Shown: positions 22,957 to 31,774 of the stretch, piece by piece
Layout: each line of letters opens with the position of its first letter
Position numbering within the stretch: position 1 is the stretch's first letter
Assembly: GCA_028710285.1 (NCBI GenBank)
Contig: JAQTUK010000002.1
Coordinates: 1-49,611, forward strand
Source of the DNA: Methylacidiphilaceae bacterium
GTDB lineage: Bacteria; Verrucomicrobiota; Verrucomicrobiia; Methylacidiphilales; Methylacidiphilaceae
Direction: 5' to 3'
Length of the DNA stretch: 49,611 bases
Position numbers and translations under genes: made by a program
Notes under the pieces: generated by a model
The model's database searches: none
What the model was told of the DNA's origin: nothing
The model's input: the letters and a program-made list of their open reading frames with translations, nothing else

Positions 22957-25122
22957 TCAAGGCACCCGGTCGGTCGGCATCCTCCCCCTGGTTTCCCCGC
23001 TTTGCCTTCCGCTTCCCTGCCAAGCCGGCGGAGGGGCGAAGGCGGTTTCCCAAAAATGGTGGAGCCGGCTTCGGGGTCGCGACCAGAGACTGGCGTGCAG
23101 CGAGCGGACGGCAGCCGCGTCGGAAAGAAGTGCCCTGAGCTCGCGCGCGCTCAGGGCCCCCGGGCCTTCTTGCAAGAGCCGCTCCTCCAGGGCTTCCAGC
23201 GTCTCCCGCGCCCGGCCCGACCGCGCCTCCCGCCTCCCCAGGAGAGCCAGGTGAAGGGCATTGGCGTAGGGATCAGCCACCAGGGCGAGTAGCCCCTTGG
23301 GAATCCCCGCAGGGTCCGCTTCGTTTTCCAGGCGGTCGAGCCCGGCGAGCTCCCGCGGCGGATTCTTCTCCTCCGGCGTAAGAAAGAGTCCTGTCCTCCG
23401 GGTAAGATCGCCAAGGCGGGCTCCGCTCGTCAGCCATGCCAAGGGGACCGCGCAGAGCCAGGAGAAGAGAATCGGAAAGAGAGGCCAGAAGAAAAACGGC
23501 ATTTCGCGGGCCGCCAAGCCGAGCCCGACCCCTCCTGCCAAGCTGATTGGCCCGTAGTCCCGCAACACTCCTCTGAAAGGCAGAGCCCCTTCCTCGGTAC
23601 GGGTTTGCGTCCGCCATGGGATCTGGCGCCCGAAGCTCGCCAGGAGCACGAATCGGCTGAAAAAGAGCATGAGAACGGGGGCGAGGATCGCCGAGAAGCA
23701 GATCTCCAGGAAAGCGCTCGCCACAAGGCGGAAAAGACCGCCGAAAGATCGGCGCTGGAAGAGACCGCGGACGAGGCCGAAAAGCTTCGGCAAAAAAAGC
23801 AGGAGGAGGGTGAATCCCAAGAGCTCGGCGGCGGCCCGGTCCGCAAGGGAGCCGGAGCGCCGAACCAGCGCGCCCAAGGCAGCAAAGCGCTCCATGTCGT
23901 ACGCTTCCCAAGTGGTCAAACCGAGAAAGGAGAGCCAGAGGGGGGAGCTGACGTAGGAAAGCAATCCCGCAATGACATGAATCCGGCTCGAAAAGCGGAG
24001 CCCCGGCGCAAAAAGGAACCAGAAGTGTTGGAGATTCCCCTGACACCACCGCCGATCCCGGCCCAAGCTCTCCGTCAGATTCGGAGGACCTTCCTCGTAG
24101 GAGCCCTCTTGGGCATAGGCGAGCCAGGACTGGTACCCCGCCCTTCGCATGAGCGCCGCTTCCACGGTGTCGTGGCTCATGATATGAAGTCGGAGCCTCC
24201 CGGGGCCGGGAAGATCCGGCAGCGCGCACGAGGCGAGGAAGGGAGCCAGCCGAAGGATGGCGTTGTGCCCCCAGTAGGGCCCGCCGGCAAAGTGCCAGTA
24301 ATGGGAACCCGCCGCGAAGAGCGGGCCCATCAGGGAGGCCGAAAACTGCTGCAGCCTTCGGAACAGTGTCCGGCCCTGGACCAATCGAGGCATCGTCTGG
24401 ATGATTCCCGCCTTTGGATTGGCCTCCATGGCCTCGACGAGCCAGGTCAGTAGCCTACCGGAAAGAACGCTGTCGGCATCGAGGATCACCATGTATCGAT
24501 AGCGACTGCCCCATCTTCGGCAAAAGTCGGCAATGTTTCCGCTCTTCCCGTGCGTGGAGAGCTTGCGCTTCCGGTAGAAAATCCTCCCGAAGGCTTCCTC
24601 CTCCCGGCAGAGCGTAAACCAGGCCTGCTCCTCGGCGGCCCAGACCGCCGGATTCTTCGAGTCGCTCAGCACGAAGAAGTCGAAGCTCCCGCTTCGGCCC
24701 GTGGCGGCGAGCGAACGCCACATGTTGCGTATGGCGCCGAAGACTCGGGCGACCGGCTCGTCGCAAATTGGCATCACGACCGCCGTGGCGGGAAGGGTCA
24801 GCTCGCTTGCCGGGGCCATCCGGCGAAAGAGCTGCGAAGCCTCGTAGGCATCGCCACCCTTCATCCACTCCAAAAAGCCAAAGAAGGCCAAGCAACATCC
24901 GAAGGCGATTTGCGAAAAGAGGAGGACAAAAAGAACCAGGAGGAAGAGACGGCGAAGGCCGAAGCCGGGTCCGCCCAGGCCACCCAGGGACTCGAACATA
25001 AGCCAGCCGCCGGCCGCGACGAGGAGGAAAAAGAGTCCGAAAAAGAGAGAGCGCCGAACGGGCAGGAAATCCCGGGGGACCAGCACGGCTGGAGGAGGAG
25101 AATCGGGGGGCTGGTCGTTCAT
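22957..25122 (-). CDS. opgH: glucan biosynthesis glucosyltransferase OpgH (MdoH)
   Basis: Inner-membrane family-2 glycosyltransferase that builds the linear backbone of osmoregulated periplasmic glucans from UDP-glucose. It has 721 residues, shorter than E. coli OpgH because the long cytosolic N-terminus is almost absent. Two or three N-terminal membrane spans come first ('LFFGLFFLLVAAGGWLMFE', 'LFLLVLFVLLFSQIAFG'). The catalytic domain has 'TAVVMPICDEPVARVFGAI', 'YMVILDADSVLSG' (DxD-type Asp pair) and 'GRDRRWCQGNLQHFW' (Q/RxxRW type). Several membrane spans and a Leu/Ala/Arg-rich cytosolic tail follow. The true start is ATG 25122, overlapping the stop of the small upstream gene (ATGA). A much longer upstream frame is a read-through of other genes. 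Confidence 0.93.
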   Translation of the reverse strand: MNDQPPDSPPPAVLVPRDFLPVRRSLFFGLFFLLVAAGGWLMFESLGGLGGPGFGLRRLFLLVLFVLLFSQIAFGCCLAFFGFLEWMKGGDAYEASQLFRRMAPASELTLPATAVVMPICDEPVARVFGAIRNMWRSLAATGRSGSFDFFVLSDSKNPAVWAAEEQAWFTLCREEEAFGRIFYRKRKLSTHGKSGNIADFCRRWGSRYRYMVILDADSVLSGRLLTWLVEAMEANPKAGIIQTMPRLVQGRTLFRRLQQFSASLMGPLFAAGSHYWHFAGGPYWGHNAILRLAPFLASCALPDLPGPGRLRLHIMSHDTVEAALMRRAGYQSWLAYAQEGSYEEGPPNLTESLGRDRRWCQGNLQHFWFLFAPGLRFSSRIHVIAGLLSYVSSPLWLSFLGLTTWEAYDMERFAALGALVRRSGSLADRAAAELLGFTLLLLFLPKLFGLVRGLFQRRSFGGLFRLVASAFLEICFSAILAPVLMLFFSRFVLLASFGRQIPWRTQTRTEEGALPFRGVLRDYGPISLAGGVGLGLAAREMPFFFWPLFPILFSWLCAVPLAWLTSGARLGDLTRRTGLFLTPEEKNPPRELAGLDRLENEADPAGIPKGLLALVADPYANALHLALLGRREARSGRARETLEALEERLLQEGPGALSARELRALLSDAAAVRSLHASLWSRPRSRLHHFWETAFAPPPAWQGSGRQSGETRGRMPTDRVP

Positions 25123-25688
25123 GAGAAAAAAAAGAGGAAGTAGACCGCGCAGGCCGCGCCAAAGAGCGACGCCCAAAAAAGAAGAATTGCCAACACCTCC
25201 CTCCAGCCCACCTGCTCCCACGCCTCCCGAGCCAGCCGAGCCAAGGGGCCATAGTCGATCGGCCTTGAGACCATGTGCGAAAACCGGACGGACGGCCCGG
25301 GCTCGAAGGCGATCCGACGCAACCGTTCGGCAAGCTCGGCGGGAATGCTCTCGGAAAGGAACGCCCGCGGCCAATGGTCGAGACCGTCCGCGAGGTAGAG
25401 ACCCAGGGTGGCGGTGGCAACCGGATCCGCGACGTCTGTCTTCGAACCGGAGGGAAGCCGATCGAGCCAGCCCGCCACTCGCTGCTGGGCCAGCTTCATG
25501 GTCTGCTCCACGGGAGACCCCTGCGGGCTCTTCTCCTGCTCCCGGATCGCGAGCGCCAGGAGACTCGCCCCGATAACCCGCTGGTAGAAGGGATCGGCCA
25601 ATTGCCAGCGCGCCAGGTAGGCGTCGAGGCGAGACGCCGCTTCCCGCCAATCGGCAAGGGAGTCCTGCGGGAGCTGCGTCGAATCCAC
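25119..25688 (-). CDS. uncharacterised membrane-anchored protein between opgG and opgH
   Basis: I do not recognise this protein. Starting from GTG 25688, the first good start after the opgG stop, it has 189 residues. It is mostly helical, with many Ala, Leu and Arg ('ADWREAASRLDAYLARWQ', 'IGASLLALAIREQEKSPQG'). It ends with one strong hydrophobic segment ('VLAILLFWASLFGAACAVY', about 163-184), so it is probably a tail-anchored membrane protein with its bulk in the cytosol. The stop overlaps the opgH ATG by 4 bp, so it is translationally coupled to OpgH. It may replace the missing N-terminal part of OpgH or regulate it; this is inference. No clear ribosome site precedes the GTG, so the start is tentative. 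Confidence 0.65.
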   Translation of the reverse strand: MDSTQLPQDSLADWREAASRLDAYLARWQLADPFYQRVIGASLLALAIREQEKSPQGSPVEQTMKLAQQRVAGWLDRLPSGSKTDVADPVATATLGLYLADGLDHWPRAFLSESIPAELAERLRRIAFEPGPSVRFSHMVSRPIDYGPLARLAREAWEQVGWREVLAILLFWASLFGAACAVYFLFFFS

Positions 25689-25699
25689 GACTGGGCCGG

Positions 25700-27232
25700 T
25701 CAGGGGTAGAGGGAGTAGGTCCACGTTTCGGTCAGTGCCCCCTGCTCGGTTTCGAGCCAGCACCGGAGGCGGGTGGGTTGTGTGGATGGCTGGGCCGGAC
25801 CAGCGGTAAAGGTCACCCGCCAGGATTGGTCGACGGGATTTTTCAGGACGTGGATCTCGCCGATGTCCGCCGGTGGGTCGCTTTCTACGACCGCGTGCAG
25901 CGGGGCGTCTTCGGGCAGGGCCCGGAGCCGGCTTCCCGAGAAGTCGAGCACCAGGCGCCGGAGTTTCTCCCCCGGATCCCTCTCCACGCGGGTCGCCAGG
26001 CAACGGCCGAGAGGAGGAAGCTCGGGATTGTCGAGGAACCAGTGCAGCGTGTACTCCACGGCAAGCGGCTCGCCGGGCTTCGGACCCTTCTCAGGAACGA
26101 AGTAGGCCACGATGTTATCCAAATTGGCGTCGACGGTCGAAAGCTCCACGAGGCGGATCTTCCCGGCAGGCCAGCCCCCGCCGATCTCGACCCAGCAGCT
26201 CGGTCTGCGATCGTAGGCCATGTCGAGGTCGTCGTAGTGCGCAGGCTCCCGGTCGCGCTGGAGAAGTCCGAACCCGCGAAGATCGCTTGCCGGAAAGTCG
26301 CTCACCCTCCGCTCCTTGCCCGATTCGAGTGGACGCCAGGTCCAGCGATCTTCTCCCAGCCGAAAAAGAAGCCCATCCGAATCATGAACCTCGGGATGCC
26401 GATTTCCGGAGGGGATCCCGGTGTTCTCCCCATACCAGAACATGCTGGTCAAGGGAGCCAGGCCGATCTCCTCGGGCTCGCGCCGGAAAAAGAGCACCGC
26501 CCGGACGCGAAGAAGGGTCTCGGCCCCCGGCTCGAGCTCGAAGCGATAGGCTCCAGTGACGGAGGGGCCATCCAGCAGGGCGTAGAAGAGCAGGCTGCGG
26601 GCTCCCGCCGAGGGCTGCCAAAACCAGAACCGCGTGAGCGCGGGAAATTCCTCCCGGCGTTTGGCCGCCGTGTCGATCGCCGCTCCCCGTGCCGAGAGGC
26701 CGAAAGTCATGTTCCTGCCGACCACGCGGAAGTAGCTTGCTCCAAGAAAGGAAGCAACCTCGGCGAGGCGGTCCCGCTTCTCCAGGGGATAGTAGACGCG
26801 AAATCCGGCGTAGCCTAGATGGGGAGGCAACCTTTGCGGGAGCAGGGCTCCACCGAAATCGAAGAAGCGCGGCAGATAGGGGATCGCCTGCACTCCCTTT
26901 CGATCGATCTGAAAGCAGCGAATGGGTTGGTTGAAAAGATATCCCGGATGAAAAAATCCAATCTGGAACGGGAGGGCCGACTCCCGCCAAAGCAGATCCT
27001 CGTCCCGCCACCGGATCTGCCGATACTGGTCGAAGGTCAGCGCCGAGAGAAAGGCGGGCACCGTCGTCGCGGCGTAGGGTTCCGCACGCTTCTTTCGAGC
27101 CTCCTCGATCACATCCTCGAAGCGCAGCGGCGGGCGGTAGCGGGTCTCCCGGACGACGAAAAGAAAGAGGAGCAACGCCCCGGTTCCGAAAACCAAGTGA
27201 ATCTTGAACGTCTTTCGAGAGAGGAGCGCCAT
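25700..27232 (-). CDS. opgG: glucan biosynthesis protein OpgG (MdoG)
   Basis: Periplasmic protein needed for building and branching osmoregulated periplasmic glucans. It has 510 residues, the usual size. A membrane segment ('HLVFGTGALLLFLFVV', about 12-28) exports or anchors it. The family start 'FEDVIEEARKKRAEPY' and 'FDQYRQIRWRDEDLLW' follow, with 'FFHPGYLFNQPI', 'LTSMFWYGENT', 'HDSDGLLF' and 'CWVEIGGGWPAGKIRLVEL'. I start at ATG 27232, just before this segment; an ATG at 27343 in the same frame would add a second hydrophobic stretch and cannot be excluded. It is first in the opgG, unknown, opgH operon. Confidence 0.9.
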   Translation of the reverse strand: MALLSRKTFKIHLVFGTGALLLFLFVVRETRYRPPLRFEDVIEEARKKRAEPYAATTVPAFLSALTFDQYRQIRWRDEDLLWRESALPFQIGFFHPGYLFNQPIRCFQIDRKGVQAIPYLPRFFDFGGALLPQRLPPHLGYAGFRVYYPLEKRDRLAEVASFLGASYFRVVGRNMTFGLSARGAAIDTAAKRREEFPALTRFWFWQPSAGARSLLFYALLDGPSVTGAYRFELEPGAETLLRVRAVLFFRREPEEIGLAPLTSMFWYGENTGIPSGNRHPEVHDSDGLLFRLGEDRWTWRPLESGKERRVSDFPASDLRGFGLLQRDREPAHYDDLDMAYDRRPSCWVEIGGGWPAGKIRLVELSTVDANLDNIVAYFVPEKGPKPGEPLAVEYTLHWFLDNPELPPLGRCLATRVERDPGEKLRRLVLDFSGSRLRALPEDAPLHAVVESDPPADIGEIHVLKNPVDQSWRVTFTAGPAQPSTQPTRLRCWLETEQGALTETWTYSLYP

Positions 27233-27421
27233 CGTGCTTGTGCCGGGTGGTCCCCAACTTTTCTGCGCCCCAAGGGAGAGGGCAAAAAAACTAACCGCCG
27301 GCAAGAAGAAAAGGATCGGAGAGCATCCCAAGGATGCGCGCATCCGCTACCATCCCCCGTTCGCGATCCCGTAGGAAGGCCGGGCTCCTCCGTGGCGATG
27401 AGGCGAAGGGCTTCGCCGAGA

Positions 27422-28648
27422 TTACGCCCTCTCCAGCAGGCAGCCTTTGAGATATTCCGTTTCCGGAATGGTGAGAAGAATCGGGTGGTCCAAGGACTGA
27501 CCGAGAGTCTTCCGAAGGCGGAGGTCCACATTTGCCTCCCAGGAAGCCCGCCCGATCAGCTCCTTCCATTCGCTTAACCCAAAGTGGTGCGAGCAGCAAA
27601 AGCTGGCCAGGATTCCTCCCGGAGCGAGCAGCCGCAGCGCGCGCAGGTGGAGCTCGTGATAGCCCCTCAATGCCGCGGGGCGCTGGGCCTTCGTCTTGGT
27701 GAACGAAGGAGGATCGAGGACGATCAAATCGTACTGCTTCTTGGTCTGTTGCGCCTTCCGCAGCCAATCGAAGACGTTCTCCTCCACCCAATCGATCGAA
27801 GTGCCCATCTTTTCGGCCGCCGCTCGGCCGGACTGGAGGGCCGCGGCCGACTGGTCGACTGCCGTGCAGGAGAGCGAACCGGCCGCCGAGCAAAAAAGGG
27901 AGAAGGCCCCTTGGTAACTGAAGAGGTCGAGCACGCGCCTGCCAGAGGCTAAGCTGCGGACTTCCCGGTAGTTGGCTCTCTGATCCAGGTAGAGCCCGGT
28001 CTTTTGCCCCTCGAGAAGGCGCGCGGGCAGAACGACCCCGTTTTCCCGAACCCAAAGTGGGTCGCCGTAGCTTCCGGCCAACACCTTCTTCTCGAGCGGC
28101 AAGTTTTCTTGAAGCCGCACAGGCGCGTCATTGCGAAGGACGATGCGGGAGAGCCCTGTTTTTTCCAGGAGCAGCGAGACGATCTCCCGGGTCAGCTTCT
28201 CCATGCCGGCGGTCAGAAGCTGCACGACCAGCCAATCCTGGTAGCGATCGACGACCAGCCCGGGAAGCCCGTCCGACTCCGACCAGACCAGTCGCGCCGC
28301 GTCCGCGTCCTGGGGCCTCAGGAGGCCAAGGGTATTCCGATAGGCGAGCGCCTGGTCGAGCAGCCGGGAAAGGAGAGCGGTGTCGAGGACCTCTTCCTTG
28401 CGCGAATAGAGTCGGATCGCGATCTGCGAGCGACCGCTCCAGATCCCGCAGCCGATCCGATCGCCGCGGGCGCTTCTGGCCTCCACGCAGTCTCCATCGT
28501 GGGGATTGCCCTCGATTTGCGCCACCTCGCTCCGATAGATCCAAGGATGCCCATGAAGACACCGGTGAGTTCCCTGCTGCTGGAGCAGGACTCGTCCGGA
28601 AACCCCCGGGGAGAGAGAAGGGTGAGCGGGCAGCGGACCAGCGGACAC
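27422..28648 (-). CDS. class I rRNA large subunit methyltransferase, RlmI/RlmCD-like
   Basis: SAM-dependent methyltransferase that in E. coli RlmI modifies C1962 of 23S rRNA. It has 408 residues, as usual. The N-terminal PUA domain begins 'GHPWIYRSEVAQIEG'. The linker has 'RLVWSESDGLPGLVVDRY' and 'GQKTGLYLDQRANY'. The Rossmann core has 'RRVLDLFSYQGAFSLFCS' and the catalytic motif 'YDLIVLDPPSFTKTKAQR'. The C-terminus is 'LDHPILLTIPETEYLKG'. I chose GTG 28648, which has AAAGGA five bases upstream. Reading further upstream in this frame appears to fuse it to an aminomutase, but that is an artefact of a frameshift (see kamA). It starts 34 bp after the kamA stop and is probably co-transcribed. Confidence 0.9.
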   Translation of the reverse strand: MSAGPLPAHPSLSPGVSGRVLLQQQGTHRCLHGHPWIYRSEVAQIEGNPHDGDCVEARSARGDRIGCGIWSGRSQIAIRLYSRKEEVLDTALLSRLLDQALAYRNTLGLLRPQDADAARLVWSESDGLPGLVVDRYQDWLVVQLLTAGMEKLTREIVSLLLEKTGLSRIVLRNDAPVRLQENLPLEKKVLAGSYGDPLWVRENGVVLPARLLEGQKTGLYLDQRANYREVRSLASGRRVLDLFSYQGAFSLFCSAAGSLSCTAVDQSAAALQSGRAAAEKMGTSIDWVEENVFDWLRKAQQTKKQYDLIVLDPPSFTKTKAQRPAALRGYHELHLRALRLLAPGGILASFCCSHHFGLSEWKELIGRASWEANVDLRLRKTLGQSLDHPILLTIPETEYLKGCLLERA

Positions 28649-28682
28649 GACTTCCTTTGACTCCGGACCAGGGAGGTGCGCC

Positions 28683-29959
28683 TCAGGAAGCACGGTCAGG
28701 CGGACTCCCTTCCGCCTCCACCGGGGAAGAACGAGGAGAGGGATACCGGTAGAGCTTCCCAAGGAAATTCTGAAGGAGGACCTGCCCTCCTTCTTCCCCG
28801 ACGATGTACTCGGGATTGAGCGGAATCTTTCCGCCGCCTCCCGGTCCATCCACCACGTACTGAGGGACGGCGAAACCGGTCGTGTATCCCCGAAGCGACC
28901 GCACGATTCGGACCCCCTTTCGATCGGTACGCGGAGGTGATCCGTACCCTCGATCAGGTCGCACTGGTAGAGATAATAGGGGCGAACCCTTGCCCGCACC
29001 AACTTGTGGACCAGGTCACGGACCGCGCCGGCCGAATCGTTGACCCCACGCAAGAGAACGGACTGATTTCCCAGAGGAATCCCCGCATCCGCCAATCGCC
29101 CGAGCGCATCCCGGACCTCCGCCGTCAGCTCCGCGGCATGATTCGCGTGAATGTTGATCCAAAGGGGATGAAAAGTCCGCAAGAGCTCGCAGAGATCCCT
29201 TGTCACGCGCTGCGGAAGAAAGATGGGGACTCGGGTGCCGATGCGCACGATCTCGATGTGGGGGATTTCTCGCAGGCGGCCGAGCAGCTCCCGCAAGCGG
29301 CCGTCGGAAAGAAGAAGCGGGTCTCCTCCGGAAAGCAGTACATCCCTCACCTCCCGATGTTCCCAGAGGTAAGCCAGGGCGCGATCAACGTCGACTGCCA
29401 GATGCTGCTCTCCCACCCCGCTCACGATCCGCGATCGGGTGCAGTAGCGGCAGTAGCTGGCGCAGCGATCGGTCACCAGGAAAAGAACCCGATCGGGATA
29501 GCGGTGGACAAGCCCCGGGGCAACCATGTTCCCGTCCTCCCCGCAGGGATCGCTCATTTCGGAGGGGCCGCGGAGCAGCTCTTCGCTTCGGGGAATCACC
29601 TGTCGCCGGATGGGGCAGTCGGGATTGTCCGGGGAGAGGAGCGTGAAGAAATATGGGGTGATTGCCAGAGCCAGCTTTCTCGACGAAGCGAGCAGGATCC
29701 CCTTTTTTTCGGAATCGGTCAGCCTCAGACGTCCGGCGATGTCCTGGAGAGAGGTGAGCCGGTGGCGAAGCTGCCATCGCCAATCGTTCCACTGCTCATC
29801 CGGAATGTCGGCCCAGAAGCCTTTGCCCGCCGAGCGGAAGTCGCAATCGCGGCAACTCAAGAGAAGGTCCTTCCGTACACAGAAGGCAAAGCTAAGTCTT
29901 TTGCCATCCTTGTCAACCGCCCGTCGCCTCAAAACAGCCGCCGACCGCCTCAAAAACAT
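28683..29959 (-). pseudogene. kamA: lysine 2,3-aminomutase (KamA family), frameshifted
   Basis: Radical SAM, PLP-dependent enzyme that converts L-lysine to beta-lysine. The frame from ATG 29959 gives 'ADIPDEQWNDWRWQL', 'DPDNP'-like text, and 'VTDRCASYCRYCTR' with the CxxxCxxC cluster (Cys166, 170, 173). It continues to 'YYLYQCDLIEGTDHLRVPIE', then loses homology. Homology resumes in the next frame with 'LRGYTTGFAVPQYVVDG', 'PGGGGKIPLNPEYIVG' and ends at 28683. One base is missing in a run of five C (28913-28917; G on the coding strand). With six the protein would be 425 residues and continuous. The lysine of PGGGGK that holds PLP lies after the break. It may be a sequencing error, a real mutation or frameshifting. 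The start is also uncertain. Confidence 0.85.
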
Positions 29960-30168
29960 GTCATGGCGAGTCGTGACGCGTGACGGGTGTGAAGAAGCGC
30001 CTCGGAACCCCATGCCTTCCTTGGGTGAAGGGAGTGGGGAAGTTCGCGGTCGCTCCGGAAGGCCTCCCGGGGCATTCTTCCGCCTTGCCAAGCAACGGCC
30101 AGGATGATTTCTTAACCGATGCTGCGGAAGGAAAGAGGACCTGCGCCAAACTTTTTTCTCAGCAAGAC

Positions 30169-30251
30169 GGGCAGATACCGAAGTGGTTAAACGGGGCAGA
30201 CTGTAAATCTGCTGGCTCCGGCCTTCGCTGGTTCGAATCCAGCTCTGCCCA
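30169..30251 (+). tRNA. tRNA-Tyr (anticodon GTA)
   Basis: Class II tRNA of 83 nt with a long variable arm. The acceptor stem is GGGCAGA/TCTGCCC, the anticodon loop is CTGTAAA with GTA at 30203-30205, the T-arm is CTGG-TTCGAAT-CCAG and the discriminator base is A. CCA is not encoded. It lies only 6 bp from the stop of pssA, in convergent orientation. Confidence 0.95.
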
Positions 30252-30257
30252 TTCCTT

Positions 30258-31085
30258 TCATTCCGGTCGCGCTCCCCTCTCGTCGGTTTCTTCTTCTTCC
30301 TCGATCGCTCGCCGCCAGTGCGGGGAAAGGAGCGGCCGAAGGAAGCCGAAGAGGAAGTAGGCGAGGAAGTCGACGGCTAGCATCCACTTGTAATAGACGA
30401 TCGTCAGGACGGCCGCCGCCAGAACCAGCAGGAATTTGGGTATGGAATGCTGGGTTCGCAATCCGACTCCCTTAAAGCTCGGGTAGCGGAGCTTGCTAAA
30501 CATCATGAAGGAGAGGAGGAGAAGAAGGGCCGCCAAGAGATAGCGGCCCCATCCTTGCTTCAGCTCCCGATCGGTCTCGTAGAGGGAGAGCAGGAAGAGC
30601 GTAAGGGAAGAGACCAGTCCCGCCGCGGCGGGGATCGGGAAGCCGGTAAACACCTCTTTGCTCTCCTCGGCCCGGGCGGCGTACACGTTGAAGCGAGCCA
30701 GGCGGAGCGCACCGCACACGAGGTAGCTGGCCGCCACGATCCATCCAAGCCGATGCGGAAACTGGTAGAGGACGATCTCGAAGACCAGCAGAGCGGGAGC
30801 AACCCCAAAGGAGATGAGATCGGCCAGAGAATCGAACTCGCGTCCGAAGGCACTTTCTTTGCCGCCGAGACGGGCCACCCGCCCATCGAGCAGGTCGAAG
30901 ACGAAGGCGGCCAAGATAAGATCCAGGCTCGTCTTGTAGGTGTGTATCCAGCCGGAAAGCTCGCTATCGCGCAGGATGCTTCCTTCCAGGATCTTGAGAA
31001 TCGCAAGAAACCCGCAAAGGAGGTTCCCCGCGGTCATGAGGCTCGGCAACAGGTAGACTTTGCCCTCGTTTTCCTGCTCTTTCAC
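30258..31085 (-). CDS. pssA: CDP-diacylglycerol-serine O-phosphatidyltransferase
   Basis: Membrane enzyme that makes phosphatidylserine from CDP-diacylglycerol and serine. It has 275 residues with about seven membrane spans. It carries the CDP-alcohol phosphotransferase motif 'DGRVARLGGKESAFGREFD', followed by 'SLADLISFGVAPALL'. Other spans are 'LTAGNLLCGFLAILK'-like at the N-terminus and 'FLLVLAAAVLTIVYYKWML' near the end; the tail is acidic. I place the start at GTG 31085, which overlaps the psd stop (GTGA); another GTG lies two codons upstream. It follows psd and cdsA, so the whole CDP-diacylglycerol to phosphatidylethanolamine route is in one operon. Confidence 0.93.
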   Translation of the reverse strand: MKEQENEGKVYLLPSLMTAGNLLCGFLAILKILEGSILRDSELSGWIHTYKTSLDLILAAFVFDLLDGRVARLGGKESAFGREFDSLADLISFGVAPALLVFEIVLYQFPHRLGWIVAASYLVCGALRLARFNVYAARAEESKEVFTGFPIPAAAGLVSSLTLFLLSLYETDRELKQGWGRYLLAALLLLLSFMMFSKLRYPSFKGVGLRTQHSIPKFLLVLAAAVLTIVYYKWMLAVDFLAYFLFGFLRPLLSPHWRRAIEEEEETDERGARPE

Positions 31086-31723
31086 GGCCACCGGCCTACA
31101 ACGGTCTCCCCCGCATGGACAATCCTTCCCGGCTCGACAAGAATGCGGCATTCCTCCGGCAGATAGAGTTCCGTGCGAGATCCGAAACGGATCATTCCGA
31201 TTCTCTCCCCCGCGCGCAGCGATGCTCCCGGTCCGACCCAACAGACGATTCGCCGGGCGATCCTACCGGCAATCTGGCGCACGCCCACCATCCCGCGCGG
31301 GCTCTCGATCCACCAATCTTGTCGCTCATTGCGCTCTGCCGCCTCTTTCCTGCGCGCGTCCAAAAAACTTCCGCGGGCATACTCGATCTTCCTCACGGTT
31401 CCCGCCACCGGGGCGCGATTGACATGCACGTCGAACACCGAGAGAAAAATCGCGACGCGCCGCATGGGCCGGGACGAAAACGGACTTTCCCGAACGAGAT
31501 CCACCTGCACGACCTTGCCGTCTGCCGGAGCGAGAATCGCGTTGGGATCCTGAACCGGACGGCGATCCGGGTCTCGGAAGAAGAATACGACAAAGCCGAG
31601 CAGAAGCAGTAGCAACGTTCCGAAAAGACGGCTCCAGCGGAAGGGAAGGATGAGGAAGAAGACGGTGGCCGCGACCAGGATCGCCAGAAGCGGCAAGGCG
31701 TCTCGGATGGCAGGAGGAAGCAT
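31082..31723 (-). CDS. psd: phosphatidylserine decarboxylase proenzyme
   Basis: Decarboxylates phosphatidylserine to phosphatidylethanolamine using a pyruvoyl group formed by self-cleavage. It has 213 residues from ATG 31723, the short form common outside the gamma-proteobacteria. Two N-terminal membrane spans ('LLAILVAATVFFLILPF', 'LFGTLLLLLLGFVVFFF') precede 'FRDPDR', 'LAPADGKVVQVD' and 'FLSVFDVHVNRAPVAG'. The cleavage site is 'IRFGSRTELYLP', where the Ser after Gly would become the pyruvoyl group. A GTG six codons earlier (31741) is an alternative start. It overlaps pssA by 4 bp and follows cdsA. Confidence 0.93.
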   Translation of the reverse strand: MLPPAIRDALPLLAILVAATVFFLILPFRWSRLFGTLLLLLLGFVVFFFRDPDRRPVQDPNAILAPADGKVVQVDLVRESPFSSRPMRRVAIFLSVFDVHVNRAPVAGTVRKIEYARGSFLDARRKEAAERNERQDWWIESPRGMVGVRQIAGRIARRIVCWVGPGASLRAGERIGMIRFGSRTELYLPEECRILVEPGRIVHAGETVVGRWP

Positions 31724-31774
31724 TGTCTGGCCCTTTTCCACTCCCCGTGTTCTCTGGATGGCTCTTCTCCCGCT

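Noticed and set aside
22957-25650. opgH as an 897-residue protein
   Set aside because: The added N-terminus is the other-frame reading of the small upstream gene. ATG 25122 overlaps that gene's stop and begins the true membrane domain.
27422-30091. A single 889-residue lysine aminomutase-methyltransferase fusion
   Set aside because: Homology to KamA shifts frame at 28913-28917 and ends at a normal stop at 28683. The methyltransferase has its own GTG start and ribosome site. The fusion is a product of the frameshift.
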